A stretch of DNA of 64,000 nucleotides from G963692885 sp964658655 (GTDB lineage: Bacteria > Acidobacteriota > Terriglobia > Terriglobales > Acidobacteriaceae), in contig CAZZZL010000017.1 in assembly GCA_964658655.1 (NCBI GenBank), positions 1 through 64,000 on the forward strand, read 5' to 3'. Of the stretch, positions 45,832 through 55,551 are shown in pieces; position 1 is the stretch's first letter; each line of letters starts with the position of its first letter. The notes under the pieces were generated by a model that was not told the DNA's origin, did no database searches, and was given only the letters and a program-made list of their open reading frames with translations. Both the position numbers and the translations under genes were made by a program.

Positions 45832-47229
45832 CTAGCGACCGAATCCGCCCATACCGCCCATCCCCTTGATGCCGCCCATCTGGGACATGAGCCGCCTCTG
45901 CAAGCCGCCGCCCTTGCCCGCGGACTTGAACATCTTGCGCATCTGCGCATATTGCCGGAGTAACTGGTTGATCTCCTGCACGCTCGTGCCAGAGCCGGCT
46001 GCGATCCGCTTGCGTCGTGAGCCGGAAATGATCTCGTGATTCGCTCGCTCCTGCTTCGTCATCGAATCGATGATCGCTTCGACGCGGCTGAACTGCTTCT
46101 CGTCCACCTGGTCCGCTAGCTGCTGAATTCCCGCGAAAGGCCCCACAGAGGGCAGCATCTTCATAATGCTCTGGAACGATCCCAATTTGCGCACCTGGCG
46201 AAGCTGGTTGCGAAAATCTTCCAGCGTAAATCCATCGCCTGACAACGCCTTCTTCGCAAAGTCTTCTGATGACTTGCGATCGAGTTTCTCTTCCGCCCGT
46301 TCGATCAGCGTCATCATGTCGCCCATGCCCATGATGCGGCTGACGATACGGTCCGGATGGAATGCCTCAAACGCGTCCGGCTTCTCGCCCGTGCCGATAA
46401 ACTTTACCGGCTGCCCGGTGATCTGTCGGATCGACAGCGCAGCGCCACCGCGTGCATCGCCATCCATCTTCGTGAGGATTGTTCCCGTTAGCGCGAGCTG
46501 TTTGTGGAACTCATCAGCCGAACGCACCGCATCCTGGCCAGTCATCGCATCGGCGACAAACAAAATCTCCTGAGGTGCCAGCAGGGTTTTCAGTTGCCGC
46601 ATCTCGTCCATCAGGTCGTTGTCGACATGCAGACGTCCTGCGGTATCGACGATGAGCGTGTCGCAACCGGCGATGACTGCCTCGCGACGTGCTTCTTTTG
46701 CGAGACGAACTACCAGTTCCGGCCCTGCTACTTCGCCATTCTGGTCGCCCTCATACAGACTGGCCTTAATGCTCTTTGCGACGACTTTCAATTGTTCACG
46801 GGCTGCCGGACGGTACACGTCGACCGACACCAGCATCGGCCGATGGCCGCCCTTTTGTAGCCAGGCCGCGAGTTTGCCTGAGGTGGTCGTCTTACCGGAA
46901 CCCTGCAGGCCGGCCATCAGAATGATCGTCGGCGGCTTGGAGGCAAAGTTAAAGCGCGCAGTGTTTTCCCCCAGCAGTGCGACCAGTTCGTCGCGCACAA
47001 TCTTGATGACCTGCTCGGTCGGCGATAGCGCTGTCATCACCGTCGAACCCAGCGCCTTCACGCGAATGTGTTCGATCAGTTCCTTCACGACGCTCAGGTT
47101 TACGTCGGCTTCGAGCAGGGCAATACGAATTTCGCGCAGAGCCTCGCCGATGTTCTCTTCGGTGATGGAGCCCTGACCGCGAAGGTTCTTGAAAGCGCGT
47201 TGCAGCTTATCGGATAGATTCTCAAACAT
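45832..47229 (-). CDS. ffh: Signal recognition particle protein Ffh
   Basis: The 465-residue GTPase has the N domain (MFENLSDKLQRAFKNLRG), the G domain with P-loop (GLQGSGKTTTSGKLAAWL), DTAGRLHVD and TKMDGDARGG, and an M domain rich in Met and Gly at the C-terminus (MRKMFKSAGKGGG, QMGGIKGMGGMGGFG) that binds SRP RNA and signal sequences. It targets nascent membrane proteins to FtsY. Full length for the family (about 450). It marks the region as core chromosome. Confidence 0.98.
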   Translation of the reverse strand: MFENLSDKLQRAFKNLRGQGSITEENIGEALREIRIALLEADVNLSVVKELIEHIRVKALGSTVMTALSPTEQVIKIVRDELVALLGENTARFNFASKPPTIILMAGLQGSGKTTTSGKLAAWLQKGGHRPMLVSVDVYRPAAREQLKVVAKSIKASLYEGDQNGEVAGPELVVRLAKEARREAVIAGCDTLIVDTAGRLHVDNDLMDEMRQLKTLLAPQEILFVADAMTGQDAVRSADEFHKQLALTGTILTKMDGDARGGAALSIRQITGQPVKFIGTGEKPDAFEAFHPDRIVSRIMGMGDMMTLIERAEEKLDRKSSEDFAKKALSGDGFTLEDFRNQLRQVRKLGSFQSIMKMLPSVGPFAGIQQLADQVDEKQFSRVEAIIDSMTKQERANHEIISGSRRKRIAAGSGTSVQEINQLLRQYAQMRKMFKSAGKGGGLQRRLMSQMGGIKGMGGMGGFGR

Positions 47230-47287
47230 GGCGTTCTCTCATTTTACCAGCCTGATTTGGACACCAGGGCAGTGCTATCTTTTACCC

Positions 47288-48058
47288 ATGAGAAGTCTGC
47301 TGCCTGCCGGGTTCCTGTGGTTTTCGCTCTGCGCTGCCAGTTCTGTACAGGCTCAACAGCTGGCATCGCCGCCTGCCATCTCTCATCCACAACTTGATGC
47401 CTACCGGCAGAGAGGTGCCGCTGCCTTGATGAATGATTTTGGACAGCTTGGGCGTTATCGAGCAGCAAATGCCGCGCTTCATCCTGTACGCGCGGGCGAA
47501 CAGCGTGTCGTTTTCTTTGGAGATTCGATCACCGATGCGTGGAATCTCGATCGCTATTTTCCGGCTAAAGGCTATATCAATCGTGGTATCGGCGGGCAGA
47601 CGACTTCGCAGATGCTGCTGCGTTTTCGCCAGGATGTGATCGATTTGCAGCCGCATGTCGTCGTCATCCTTGCCGGCACCAATGACATAGCCGGCAACAC
47701 CGGCCCGATTTCGCTCGAAGATATTGAGAAAAACTATGCGACCCTGGCGGAGCTCGCGCGCGTGCATCACATCGTGACCATCTTCACATCTGTAACCCCG
47801 GTGAATGGTGATGTGCCCGGCAAGCGTGAACTTTTCGAGACGCGGCCGGCAGCGGAAATCGTTGCGTTAAACACATGGCTCAAAAACTACTGCGCGTCGA
47901 GCGGTGACTTGTATGTGGACTACTTCGGAGCCATGGTCGATACGCGAGGCCAGATGCAGCGTCCGCTTTCTGACGACGGCCTCCACCCAAACGACGCTGG
48001 CTACAAAGTAATGGCACCACTCGCTGAGAGCACAATCGAAAAAGCATTGCAGATGTAA
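47288..48058 (+). CDS. Secreted GDSL/SGNH esterase
   Basis: The 256-residue protein has a signal peptide (LLPAGFLWFSLCAASSVQAQ) and the SGNH hydrolase blocks: VVFFGDSITDAW (nucleophile Ser), NRGIGGQTTSQML (Gly), VILAGTNDIAGN (Asn) and DGLHPNDAGYKVM (catalytic Asp/His). It should deacylate esters outside the cell. The ATG at 47288 starts the signal peptide, and upstream starts to 47189 add unlike residues. It is divergent from ffh and convergent with the deacetylase-like gene. Confidence 0.9.
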   Translation: MRSLLPAGFLWFSLCAASSVQAQQLASPPAISHPQLDAYRQRGAAALMNDFGQLGRYRAANAALHPVRAGEQRVVFFGDSITDAWNLDRYFPAKGYINRGIGGQTTSQMLLRFRQDVIDLQPHVVVILAGTNDIAGNTGPISLEDIEKNYATLAELARVHHIVTIFTSVTPVNGDVPGKRELFETRPAAEIVALNTWLKNYCASSGDLYVDYFGAMVDTRGQMQRPLSDDGLHPNDAGYKVMAPLAESTIEKALQM

Positions 48059-48076
48059 TCGCGGCCTGCCGGCATA

Positions 48077-49063
48077 TCAACCTCCGAAGACTTCCGCCGC
48101 CGCCAGCACAGTATTTGTATGCAGCGTCACCGTGTCCTCGAGCTGCCGCGCGTATCCGCCGGCGAAGACGCTGAAAATCGGCACCCCGCGCGCTTTTGCT
48201 GTTTTGAAAACATGCAGATCGCGGCGCCGCATGCCTTCGACTGTCAGCGCGAGTCCACCCAGCTTGTCGTCAAAATAAGGATCACTGCCTGCGATGTAAG
48301 CGATGATGTCAGGTGTGAACCGGTCCAGCGCAAGAGAGATTGCATGCGCAAGGGCAGCGAGATATTGCTGATCTTCGACGCCATCGTTTAAATGCACGTC
48401 GAGCGAAGACTGAGGCTTGTAGGCCGGATAGATTTTCTCCTGATGCAACGACAACGTAAACACGCCATCACTGCTTGGCATCCCGGGCCCAACCAGCACT
48501 CCGCAGCCAAGATCTTCATTTAAAGCAGCGTCAGTGCCGAATTTCTCAGGTGGGAAAATTGCCGCGGTCCCGTTGCCGTGGTGTACGTCCAGATCAACGA
48601 CCAGGGCACTTCGGATGAATTCATCACGCAGCAGTCTTCGCAATGCGATGGCCACGTCGTGCAGCATGCAGAAGCCTTCGCCGTGATCCGGATGCGCATG
48701 ATGAAATCCACCGCCAATTGACAGCGCAACGCCGCGCTCAAGGCTTTGCCGGGCCGCCAGCAAAGTGCCGCCACAGCCAAGCAGGGTGGCTTCGACCAGC
48801 GCCTTCGAGTATGGCAACTCCATGCGTCGAATCTCCTGCGAACTCAATGTCCCATTCACGAGCCGATCCACGAAGCCGGCCTCGTGCACCTGCAGAACGT
48901 CGTCGAGATCGATGGCTTGCGCGGCTACAAAATTGTCTTCCTGCGCGGCCCGGGTGGTGAGCAAACGCTCGCGCACCAGCTTGTATTTCACCCCGGGAAA
49001 TACATGCGCCTTGCCAAAGGGCAGGTAGAAACCTTCGCGATGGATAAGTGGAAAGTTGATCAT
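48077..49063 (-). CDS. Histone deacetylase-family (AcuC-like) hydrolase
   Basis: The 328-residue protein has the arginase/deacetylase core: ALSIGGGFHHAHPDHGEGFCMLHDVAIA with the active-site His pair, VVDLDVHHGNGTAAIF with zinc ligands, YIAGSDPYFDDKLGGLALT with the second Asp and VFAGGYA near the end. The substrate is unknown. Bacterial relatives deacetylate proteins or polyamines. I prefer the start at 49063 (MINFPLIHREGF), which matches the family N-terminus. A longer frame runs to 49225 and overlaps the divergent transporter gene. Confidence 0.9.
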   Translation of the reverse strand: MINFPLIHREGFYLPFGKAHVFPGVKYKLVRERLLTTRAAQEDNFVAAQAIDLDDVLQVHEAGFVDRLVNGTLSSQEIRRMELPYSKALVEATLLGCGGTLLAARQSLERGVALSIGGGFHHAHPDHGEGFCMLHDVAIALRRLLRDEFIRSALVVDLDVHHGNGTAAIFPPEKFGTDAALNEDLGCGVLVGPGMPSSDGVFTLSLHQEKIYPAYKPQSSLDVHLNDGVEDQQYLAALAHAISLALDRFTPDIIAYIAGSDPYFDDKLGGLALTVEGMRRRDLHVFKTAKARGVPIFSVFAGGYARQLEDTVTLHTNTVLAAAEVFGG

Positions 49064-49206
49064 GCGAAAGGACAGGATACGTCGTCGCTGCTTTTGATTC
49101 GATGCATCGGCATGCCCTGACATGCGTGCTATCGAATTTTGATTAGCCGCTCGTTCTTCCCACGCCAGACAGAGAGAGACACACGCCATGCCTATAAACT
49201 GGAAGA

Positions 49207-50604
49207 GTGCCGCCCACCGACCCACAGGAAGTAGTCGAAGTCACAACAGAGGAGGGAGTTCCTTCCGCTGAGACCCTTGACGACACTGCTGACGCGCCTG
49301 GCACTCAGGCTAAGCCATCAGGGAATGAAGCCGGAATCGCACACGGCTGGCGCGCCCTCCGTCACAGAAATTTCCGGCTGTTCTTCGGCGGCCAGAGTAT
49401 TTCTCTCATCGGCACCTGGATGACACGCATCGCCATCAGTTGGCTCGTTTACCGCCTGACTGGTTCGGCGCTCATGCTTGGTTTTGTCGGATTCTTCGGG
49501 CAGATCCCGACATTTCTGCTTGCACCATTCGCCGGTGTCTGGGTCGATCGTCTTGACCGTCGTAAGGTCCTCGTATGGACGCAGGTGCTCGCCGGTGTGC
49601 AGTCCCTGATTCTCGCCGCGCTGACACTGTCAAAGATTGTTACGATTTCCGAAATACTGGCACTCAGCATTTTCCAGGGACTGATCAACGCCTTCGATAT
49701 GCCGGGACGGCAGGCGTTCCTGATCGAGATGGTCGAGGACCGCAAGGACCTCGGCAATGCGATTGCCATCAATTCATCAATGGTCAACGTAGCACGCCTG
49801 CTGGGTCCATCGCTGGCGGGCCTCATCATCGCTGGAGTCGGCGAAGGCTACTGCTTCCTGATCGACGGCATCAGCTACCTGGCCGTCATTGCCTCATTGC
49901 TCATGATGCGGATGACTCCCGGAGTCGTAGTCATCGCCCGTGGACCACGTCCGTCGATGCTGATCCAACTGCGCGAAGGATGGGATTTCGTCGTCGCCTT
50001 TGTACCTATCCGGTCGATATTGCTGCTTTTTGCCATCTGCAGTCTGATGGGCATGCCGTTCACCGTGCTGATGCCTATCTTTGCCTCGAAGGTCCTGCAC
50101 GGCGGTCCGCATACACTTGGATTCCTGATGGGCGCGGCGGGCAGTGGAGCCTTGGTGGCCGCGCTTTCGCTTGCGTTTCGCAGGAGCGTCGTCGGCCTCA
50201 CAAAAGTTATCCCTGCAGCAGCGGCAATTTTCGGGGCTGGCCTCATCCTGTTCGGCCTGTCGCATGTACTGTGGCTTTCAATGATCATGATGCTCTTCGT
50301 CGGCTACGGCATGATGGAAGGCATGGCTGCCAGCAACACGATTATTCAGACGCTGGTGAAAGAGAACATGCGCGGCCGCGTGATGAGTTATTACACGATG
50401 GCCTTCGTGGGCATGGCGCCGTTCGGCAGCCTGCTGGCCGGCGGACTGGCGCACCTGTTCGGAGCGCCGCGGGCTGTGCTGTTCACCGGCAGTTGCTGTA
50501 TCGCGGGTGCGGTATGGTTTACCACGCAACTGCCCGCGATCCGCTCAGTCATGCGGCCTATCTACGTGGAGATGGGTTTATTGCAGGATCGAGTCAGTCA
50601 CTAG
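49207..50604 (+). CDS. MFS transporter (MFS_3/enterobactin-exporter-like)
   Basis: The 465-residue protein has an acidic, disordered N-terminus (about 1-45) followed by about 12 hydrophobic segments. LRHRNFRLFFGGQSISLIGTWM and DRLDRRKVLV are the motifs of the MFS_3 subfamily, which includes enterobactin exporter EntS. INAFDMPGRQAFLIEMV is also typical of that group. The substrate is unknown. It starts at GTG, divergent from the deacetylase-like gene. Confidence 0.9.
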   Translation: MPPTDPQEVVEVTTEEGVPSAETLDDTADAPGTQAKPSGNEAGIAHGWRALRHRNFRLFFGGQSISLIGTWMTRIAISWLVYRLTGSALMLGFVGFFGQIPTFLLAPFAGVWVDRLDRRKVLVWTQVLAGVQSLILAALTLSKIVTISEILALSIFQGLINAFDMPGRQAFLIEMVEDRKDLGNAIAINSSMVNVARLLGPSLAGLIIAGVGEGYCFLIDGISYLAVIASLLMMRMTPGVVVIARGPRPSMLIQLREGWDFVVAFVPIRSILLLFAICSLMGMPFTVLMPIFASKVLHGGPHTLGFLMGAAGSGALVAALSLAFRRSVVGLTKVIPAAAAIFGAGLILFGLSHVLWLSMIMMLFVGYGMMEGMAASNTIIQTLVKENMRGRVMSYYTMAFVGMAPFGSLLAGGLAHLFGAPRAVLFTGSCCIAGAVWFTTQLPAIRSVMRPIYVEMGLLQDRVSH

Positions 50605-50687
50605 CAGGGGCATACGGTGACACTTATCCATCCTACATGCGCAACAAATACCGTATACAGGGTTCATAATAGGCAGCGGAGTCATCC

Positions 50688-53051
50688 ATGGAGTACTCGC
50701 AAATGCGCGCGAAGCAGAGCTCAGCTAAATACGTGGAAAAGGCCAGGGCCGAGACCACTCCGGCGTCTCGCCTGCCCGCGCGCCTGCTCAGCTGGATGCT
50801 CATCTGGTCGCTCATCAGTTCGACGTCTCTACCGCTCTACGCCCGGGCTAGGCACACCAGTCAGTCCATTACGGGCACAAAACTGCCACCCCACGAACGC
50901 GCTTTGCAGGCCCTCAATCGTCTGACCTTCGGGCCCCGGCCCGGGGATGTTGAGCGGGTTGAGGCGATGGGTGTGGATCGATGGATCGACCAGCAGCTCA
51001 ATCCGGAGACTATCGACGACCTGACCCTCGAGGCGCGCCTGGACAGCTATCCGGCCATGCGCCTGAGCGAGCAGGCACTGTTGACGAATTACCCGCCGGA
51101 CGCAATCATTCATGCCGCTGCCGATGGCAAAATGCCACTACCGGACAACCCGGAAACGCGGGCCATTTACAACAGCCGCATCGCCATGTACCAGCAGAAG
51201 CTGGCAGAGAAGCAACCTGCAACAGCAGCGCTGCCGCCCAATGGAACGACGCCTCCGCCGAACAGTACCATCCCAGCTTCGGCAACAGTTACGCTTCCGG
51301 TGAATGCGCCGTTGAATGACAAGAAGGCAAGTGCGCTGCCCAACCCCGCAATGCGTAGCAACGCCTTCCTGGGCCAGCCACCTGCCGGGATATCCAAAGA
51401 CACAGTAGTGGCTGCAGAGGATGCGGCACACTCACCTTCCATCAAGGTGCGCGAGCAACACCTGTATGCGGACCTTGCGGCAACCAGCATCCTTAACCTG
51501 CCGCCTGCGGCGCGTGTCGCGAAAATTCTGGCCATGCCGCCAGCAGACTTCCTGAACTTTCAACACAGTCTGACGGGCGCGGAAAAAATAAAACTGCTGT
51601 CCGATTTGGCACCGCAGCAGAAGGAAGTGCTTCTGGCCATGCGCAATCCCGAACAACTGGTCGCCGGTGAACTGCTGGCCGAACGCTTTTTGCGGGATGT
51701 CTACAGCAATCGCCAGCTCGAAGCCGTGATGACCGACTTCTGGCTGAATCACTTCAATGTGTACCTGCATAAGCAGCAGTTCACGCCCTGGTATCTCGTC
51801 GAGTATGAGCGGGCCGCCATTCGGCCGCATGCGCTCGGAAAGTTTGAGGACCTGCTCGTAGCGACTGCGGAGAGCCCGGCCATGCTGACCTATCTCGACA
51901 ACCAGCAGTCCATTGGGCCACATTCCGAAGCAGGGCTCCGTGCGCAGGCGCAGGCGAGTCAAGGCCAGAATGTGAATCCGCCGGCAGGCGGGACTGCCTC
52001 CACGCCGCTCAAGCCAAAAGCTGATCTCGGCCTGAATGAAAACTACGCTCGTGAGCTAATGGAGTTGCACACGCTGGGCGTGGACGGTGGCTACACCCAG
52101 CAGGATGTTACGCAGGTCGCGGAAGTCTTCACGGGATGGGGTGTCAACCCGCCCAATGCGCTCCAAAAAAATGCGCCTGTGGGTTTCAACTTCAACCCTA
52201 AGCGGCACGAGCCGGGCCCCAAAACCGTCCTGGGAAAAACGATCAATGGATCCGGCCGGGAAGAGGGTCTGCAGGTACTCCATATGCTGGCGACCAGTCC
52301 CATGACGGCCCGGCACATCTCGCAGCAGCTGGCTGTCCGCTTCGTCAGTGACAATCCGTCGCCGGCCCTGGTGAAGAGTATGGCCTCCACGTGGGTCTCA
52401 ACTGGCGGGGACATAAAGGAAGTGCTGCGAACCATGTTCAGTTCGCCGGACTTCTGGTCCAAGGATACCTATCGCGCGAAGATCAAAACGCCGGAAGAAT
52501 TTGTGCTGTCAGCCGTTCGTGCGACCGGTGGGGAAGTGGTCCGTCCCGCTCAGGAACTGCAGGCGCTCGATGAGCTCGGCATGCCGTTCTTCGGTTGCCA
52601 GACGCCCAATGGCTACTCCTGGATTAGCAGCGCATGGGTCAATACCGGCGACCTGCTCGATCGCATGAACATAGCTATCAACATTGCCGGCAACAAGCTT
52701 GGGGTCGCTACGGACATGGACAGCCTGATCGCCAATCTTTCGCGACAGACCGTGGCGACCGCGCAGCAGACCAGTACGCGGCAAAAAGAGAACTGGCTGG
52801 CCGACATCCTGTTGAATGGGCCACCTACTCCCCAGACACAGGGGGCAATATTGAAACAGATCAACGAAAGTGCCGTGAGCCCGGCTGCGAACCAGGCCGC
52901 TGCGGCGAAGCCGGTCGCGGCTGCCGACGTTCCCCGGCGCTATCGCTCGGAGCTACCGGACAGCAGCCTGCCCATCCCTCCGCCAAGTGATCCTGAGGCT
53001 TCTACGATCGCCGGATTGCTGCTGGGCTCGCCTGATTTCCAGCGCAAGTAG
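50688..53051 (+). CDS. DUF1800 protein
   Basis: The 787-residue protein has a basic N-terminus and one membrane/signal segment (about 30-50, LLSWMLIWSLISSTSLPLY), then the DUF1800 pattern: ALQALNRLTFGPRPGDVERV, YARELMELHTLGVDGGYTQQDV, FNFNPKRHEPGPKTVLGK and FWSKDTYRAKIKTPEEFVLSA. A Pro/Thr/Asn-rich insert (about 165-215) interrupts the first part. DUF1800 genes are often next to DUF1501 genes, but none is adjacent here. Function is unknown and probably extracytoplasmic. Confidence 0.88.
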   Translation: MEYSQMRAKQSSAKYVEKARAETTPASRLPARLLSWMLIWSLISSTSLPLYARARHTSQSITGTKLPPHERALQALNRLTFGPRPGDVERVEAMGVDRWIDQQLNPETIDDLTLEARLDSYPAMRLSEQALLTNYPPDAIIHAAADGKMPLPDNPETRAIYNSRIAMYQQKLAEKQPATAALPPNGTTPPPNSTIPASATVTLPVNAPLNDKKASALPNPAMRSNAFLGQPPAGISKDTVVAAEDAAHSPSIKVREQHLYADLAATSILNLPPAARVAKILAMPPADFLNFQHSLTGAEKIKLLSDLAPQQKEVLLAMRNPEQLVAGELLAERFLRDVYSNRQLEAVMTDFWLNHFNVYLHKQQFTPWYLVEYERAAIRPHALGKFEDLLVATAESPAMLTYLDNQQSIGPHSEAGLRAQAQASQGQNVNPPAGGTASTPLKPKADLGLNENYARELMELHTLGVDGGYTQQDVTQVAEVFTGWGVNPPNALQKNAPVGFNFNPKRHEPGPKTVLGKTINGSGREEGLQVLHMLATSPMTARHISQQLAVRFVSDNPSPALVKSMASTWVSTGGDIKEVLRTMFSSPDFWSKDTYRAKIKTPEEFVLSAVRATGGEVVRPAQELQALDELGMPFFGCQTPNGYSWISSAWVNTGDLLDRMNIAINIAGNKLGVATDMDSLIANLSRQTVATAQQTSTRQKENWLADILLNGPPTPQTQGAILKQINESAVSPAANQAAAAKPVAAADVPRRYRSELPDSSLPIPPPSDPEASTIAGLLLGSPDFQRK

Positions 53052-53101
53052 AAGCGCAGGCGCCTGCACATCAAGTGCGGCTAAGGATTGTAAGGTTTAG
53101 C

Positions 53102-54193
53102 TTAGTTAGGACTGCTTGACCCGCTGTTGTTCGTGGGAGCAGCGGGAGTCGAACCGAAGCCGCTTCCGGAAGACGAGCCAAAGCCACTGCCGCTGTTTGT
53201 GCTCCCGGAGCCGAAGCCGGTAGTTGATCCGGTGCCCGAGGTTCCGGAAGAACCGCTGCTGCCGGCAACTGGTGACGCCCCCGGAATGCCACTGCTGCTT
53301 ACGTACATCTGCTCTTCGATGGGATCGTAGGTGAACTCCCATTTGTTGTAGCTGTCCTGCTTGTGATAAATCACCAGCGATTTCTTGCTCAGGGCGATGC
53401 CGACACCCACGATTGGGCCCGTGGTGCCGCCGCTGCCGATACTGCTGGACTGGCTGGCGATACTCGTCCCAAACCCACCTGTGCTGCCGCCTGGCGCTCC
53501 CGTGGTACCGCTGCCGTCGGTCGATCCGGGGGCACCTCCTGTGCCTGCTCCGGCACTCATGCCGGGCAGTACGCCAACCGGTGCGGCAGGAGCAGTGCCA
53601 TTGCCTGTCGCTGTGCCTGAGGCGCCCCCGAAGCCGGACGACGATCCGAATCCACTCGAACTGCTTCCGAACGACGAATTGCCGAAGGTGGGACCGGAAC
53701 CGCTCACCGTTGAGCCGTTGCCGGCTCCGCCCGTTCCATTCCCCATCAACCCGGTGGTGGCGCTTGAAGTGCCGGCCTGCAACGGCTGCCCGAAGAAGCC
53801 GAGTACTGGCACCTTCGCCTCTCCCACATGGATCAAACGCCAGTCATCCTTGCCCGTGATCGGATCAAGATAGCGCTTGCGCAGGAAACGGATATTATTC
53901 GTTGTCTCAAGTTGAGCAATCGTCGTCGGATAAGCATTGAATTTTTTATAGTACATGCGGATTGCACGTTTGTACTGCTTGCCGCGCTGGACGGCCTCTT
54001 CTTCCTTATCGCGCTGAATATCTTTCGCGACCAGCGGCGCCGCAATCGAAAGAGCCAGCGTGAACAGGAAAAGGAGGATCAGCACGCCGAAGAGCAGGTA
54101 GCCGTCCTCGTCCCCAAACCGGGCACGGCCTCGCGTCGCCACACCGTGTGAGCGCATGGGGTTCGTATTGAGGGATGAGCGAGAAGAATCCAT
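53102..54193 (-). CDS. GspG-like pseudopilin with long Gly/Ser-rich tail
   Basis: About 363 residues. After a short N-terminus, DEDGYLLFGVLILLFLFTLALSIAAP is a prepilin-type segment, with Gly before the hydrophobic helix but Tyr instead of the usual Phe. KRAIRMYYKKFNAYPTTIAQLE and RKRYLDPITGKDDWRLI are the GspG-like assembly domain. From about residue 135 the protein is a long Gly/Ser/Thr low-complexity tail (GSSSSGFGSSSGFGG), interrupted by a short ordered patch near 265-310. The start is the ATG at 54193 after AGGTGG. It ends the minus-strand pilus cluster. Confidence 0.75.
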   Translation of the reverse strand: MDSSRSSLNTNPMRSHGVATRGRARFGDEDGYLLFGVLILLFLFTLALSIAAPLVAKDIQRDKEEEAVQRGKQYKRAIRMYYKKFNAYPTTIAQLETTNNIRFLRKRYLDPITGKDDWRLIHVGEAKVPVLGFFGQPLQAGTSSATTGLMGNGTGGAGNGSTVSGSGPTFGNSSFGSSSSGFGSSSGFGGASGTATGNGTAPAAPVGVLPGMSAGAGTGGAPGSTDGSGTTGAPGGSTGGFGTSIASQSSSIGSGGTTGPIVGVGIALSKKSLVIYHKQDSYNKWEFTYDPIEEQMYVSSSGIPGASPVAGSSGSSGTSGTGSTTGFGSGSTNSGSGFGSSSGSGFGSTPAAPTNNSGSSSPN

Positions 54194-54247
54194 CACAGCG
54201 ACCACCTGTTCTATTTTACGCGCGGCGATAAACCTTTCGGCACGCTT

Positions 54248-54907
54248 CTAGTTCTGAGTAAGCGGCAGTGTCTGCGTGTGGTTGTAACCCAGGTCTTCTA
54301 CATCGACCGAGAAGGGGTTGATTTTGACAACTCTATACCGCCGGTCGACCACATCGCCTTCTGCTGCGTCAAACAGGCTCTCGCCGTGCATCAGGCACAC
54401 GCGGCGCTGACCGCCGCGCACGTAGTAGCCATAAAACTTGAGGTCGATGTTGGGCGGTGGCGGCGGCCCCTGCGGCACGACCACTTCCGGGCGGATCGGC
54501 CCGCGAGGTTTTTCGATCTTGACCGCCGCAACTTCCGGGACTGAATTGATCGAGAAGATATTCCGGCCATTGCCGGTATAGGTCGTGGCTTCGGCTTGCG
54601 CCATCCATTCCGGGTGCAGGGTAGGGTCGAGTGTCGACGCAGACGGCAGCGCTATCGCCTGGTGGGCAAAGGGCGCAGACGGGGTTGCACTCTCTGTCGC
54701 GGCACCGCTGCTCGAAGAGGATTCCGTCGCGGTGTTGGCTATGGACCTGGACGGTCGCGCCGGAACGGCTGGAGCAGTCACGGTCGGCGTTGGAGTGCTG
54801 ATGAAATTCTCGTAGACGAACTTGACCGCCAGCAGCAGTGCGATGATCATGCCGCCGATGGCTGCATAGGTCTTGGTCTTGTTCTCTGTTCCCAGTTTGA
54901 GAGCCAT
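54248..54907 (-). CDS. PilP-like pilus assembly protein
   Basis: The 219-residue protein has one N-terminal helix (KTYAAIGGMIIALLLAVKFVYENF), a Ser/Pro/Ala-rich linker (about 35-90) and a small C-terminal beta domain (IDLKFYGYYVRGGQRRVCLMHGESLFDAAEGDVV). By position after pilO it fits PilP or a GspC-like periplasmic adaptor. Sequence similarity is weak, so the name is positional. It lies 2 bases after pilO. Confidence 0.55.
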   Translation of the reverse strand: MALKLGTENKTKTYAAIGGMIIALLLAVKFVYENFISTPTPTVTAPAVPARPSRSIANTATESSSSSGAATESATPSAPFAHQAIALPSASTLDPTLHPEWMAQAEATTYTGNGRNIFSINSVPEVAAVKIEKPRGPIRPEVVVPQGPPPPPNIDLKFYGYYVRGGQRRVCLMHGESLFDAAEGDVVDRRYRVVKINPFSVDVEDLGYNHTQTLPLTQN

Positions 54908-54909
54908 GT

Positions 54910-55551
54910 TCAGCGCCCTCCCGAAGCCGCGTCGGTGTCAGCGGCAGCAGACGGCTTGGCCTCGTCCGGTGTTCCCACTTCGGCAGGAGGTGTCAGACTT
55001 TCGGCATTTTCTGCGTGGATATACGTGGTCATGCGGAGGCGTACGTTCACATTGCCACCCTGCTGCCCCGCAAGCGTAAGTCCGTTGATGACAAACAGCA
55101 GCTTGTTGCGTTCCACTCCATTGATATAGCGCATGATCGGCGCATACTCACCGGCCAGACTGGCGTCGAGCGCAACCTGCACCAGGCCTGGGAGCGCCGG
55201 CGTTGGGGTGTACGTCAGATGCGCCTGGCGGACGTGATTCTGGTCCGCAAGCCGCACCAGTTCCGCCGAGATGGAAGAGTAGTTCGAAGGCATGCGCTTC
55301 TCGTAAAAGGCGAGTGCATCTTTCTGCGAAGTTTCGACCTTCGCGGGCAGACCACGCAGCGGCGCCGTCTGCAACTCCAGGGTCTTCAGATTGGCCTGGT
55401 ACTGCTGGATCTGTTCGGTGCTGTCGGTCCGCAATGTATTCCACGCCAGCGCCAGTCGCGTGAATAACACGACATTGGCAATCGCGAGGATGAGCACAAC
55501 GAGCAGGTGCGCATTCAGGAAAGTCAGGACATTTTCCCGCGTCAGCTTCAT
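54910..55551 (-). CDS. PilO-like inner-membrane pilus protein
   Basis: The 213-residue protein has one N-terminal helix (LLVVLILAIANVVLFTRLAL), a coiled-coil stretch (STEQIQQYQANLKTLELQ) and a periplasmic ferredoxin-like domain, as in PilO/GspM. Its start overlaps the pilN stop (ATGA). PilM, PilN, PilO and PilP normally form the alignment subcomplex linking the motor to the secretin. Confidence 0.7.
   Translation of the reverse strand: MKLTRENVLTFLNAHLLVVLILAIANVVLFTRLALAWNTLRTDSTEQIQQYQANLKTLELQTAPLRGLPAKVETSQKDALAFYEKRMPSNYSSISAELVRLADQNHVRQAHLTYTPTPALPGLVQVALDASLAGEYAPIMRYINGVERNKLLFVINGLTLAGQQGGNVNVRLRMTTYIHAENAESLTPPAEVGTPDEAKPSAAADTDAASGGR

Noticed and set aside
53056..53067. Palindrome GCAGGCGCCTGC as a terminator
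   Set aside because: It has no loop and no T-run, so it cannot form a normal intrinsic terminator. A restriction-like chance palindrome is as likely.
53385..53873. Pro-rich open frame on the plus strand
   Set aside because: It is the reverse complement of the Gly/Ser-rich GspG-like tail, an expected shadow.
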